Below are positions 5,015 through 5,900 of a stretch of DNA of 5,900 nt, in pieces (the stretch's first letter is position 1; each line of letters opens with the position of its first letter). The notes below the pieces were generated by a model that searched no databases, was not told the origin of the DNA, and was given only the letters and a program-made list of their open reading frames with translations. The stretch is from Tardiphaga sp. Its GTDB lineage: Bacteria > Pseudomonadota > Alphaproteobacteria > Rhizobiales > Xanthobacteraceae. The stretch spans positions 1-5,900 of the forward strand of contig JACMOT010000316.1 in assembly GCA_014377915.1 (NCBI GenBank), in the 5' to 3' direction. A program made the position numbers and the translations under genes.

Positions 5015-5900
<886 letters not shown>

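Overview
The window comes from a GC-rich Gram-negative chromosome. The encoded proteins look most like those of the Oxalobacteraceae (Massilia, Duganella or Janthinobacterium group of Betaproteobacteria). This placement is from recalled family resemblance, mainly the ArgB N-terminus and the pairing of a ribbon-helix-helix regulator with a polyhydroxybutyrate (PHB) depolymerase-type esterase. No database search was made. The content is ordinary chromosomal genes. I see no tRNA, rRNA, CRISPR array, insertion sequence or prophage.

Layout. (1) Positions 1-1736, minus strand: a tightly packed four-gene cluster. It reads FlK-type hotdog thioesterase, DUF1289 cysteine protein, two-TM PH-like membrane protein, then a metallo-beta-lactamase-fold hydrolase cut by the left edge. 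Two junctions are 4-bp ATGA overlaps and one is a direct TAG-ATG abutment. (2) Positions 1737-1838: a divergent control region with a near-consensus sigma-70 promoter (TTGACC, 16 bp, TAGAAT) for the rightward genes and two overlapping operator-like dyads at its start site. (3) Positions 1839-3529, plus strand: a ribbon-helix-helix (CopG-type) regulator followed 20 bp later by a PHB depolymerase-family esterase, probably one autoregulated operon. (4) Positions 3530-3669: a 140-bp gap between convergent genes, filled with inverted repeats, including a TTCCC-N8-GGGAAT element resembling dispersed repeats. (5) Positions 3670-4930, minus strand: an ECF sigma factor, a soluble zinc-finger anti-sigma candidate, a cysteine-rich CWC protein and a SemiSWEET-like transporter, with gaps or overlaps of +22, -4 and -11 bp. 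(6) Positions 4931-5044: a divergent control region with a perfect TATAAT box for argB. (7) Positions 5045-5900: argB (N-acetylglutamate kinase), cut by the right edge close to its C-terminus.

How the genes may work together. The esterase could act on short polyhydroxyalkanoate-like or related ester substrates inside the cell, under control of the regulator next to it. The sigma and anti-sigma pair is a classic switch, and the two small downstream genes are probably co-transcribed with it. ArgB is a housekeeping arginine-biosynthesis enzyme, unrelated to its divergent neighbour. The most interesting points are the operator-like dyads and uncharacterised C-terminal half of the regulator, the unusual cargo of the ECF operon, the disordered N-terminus of the esterase, and a possible leaderless start for the thioesterase.
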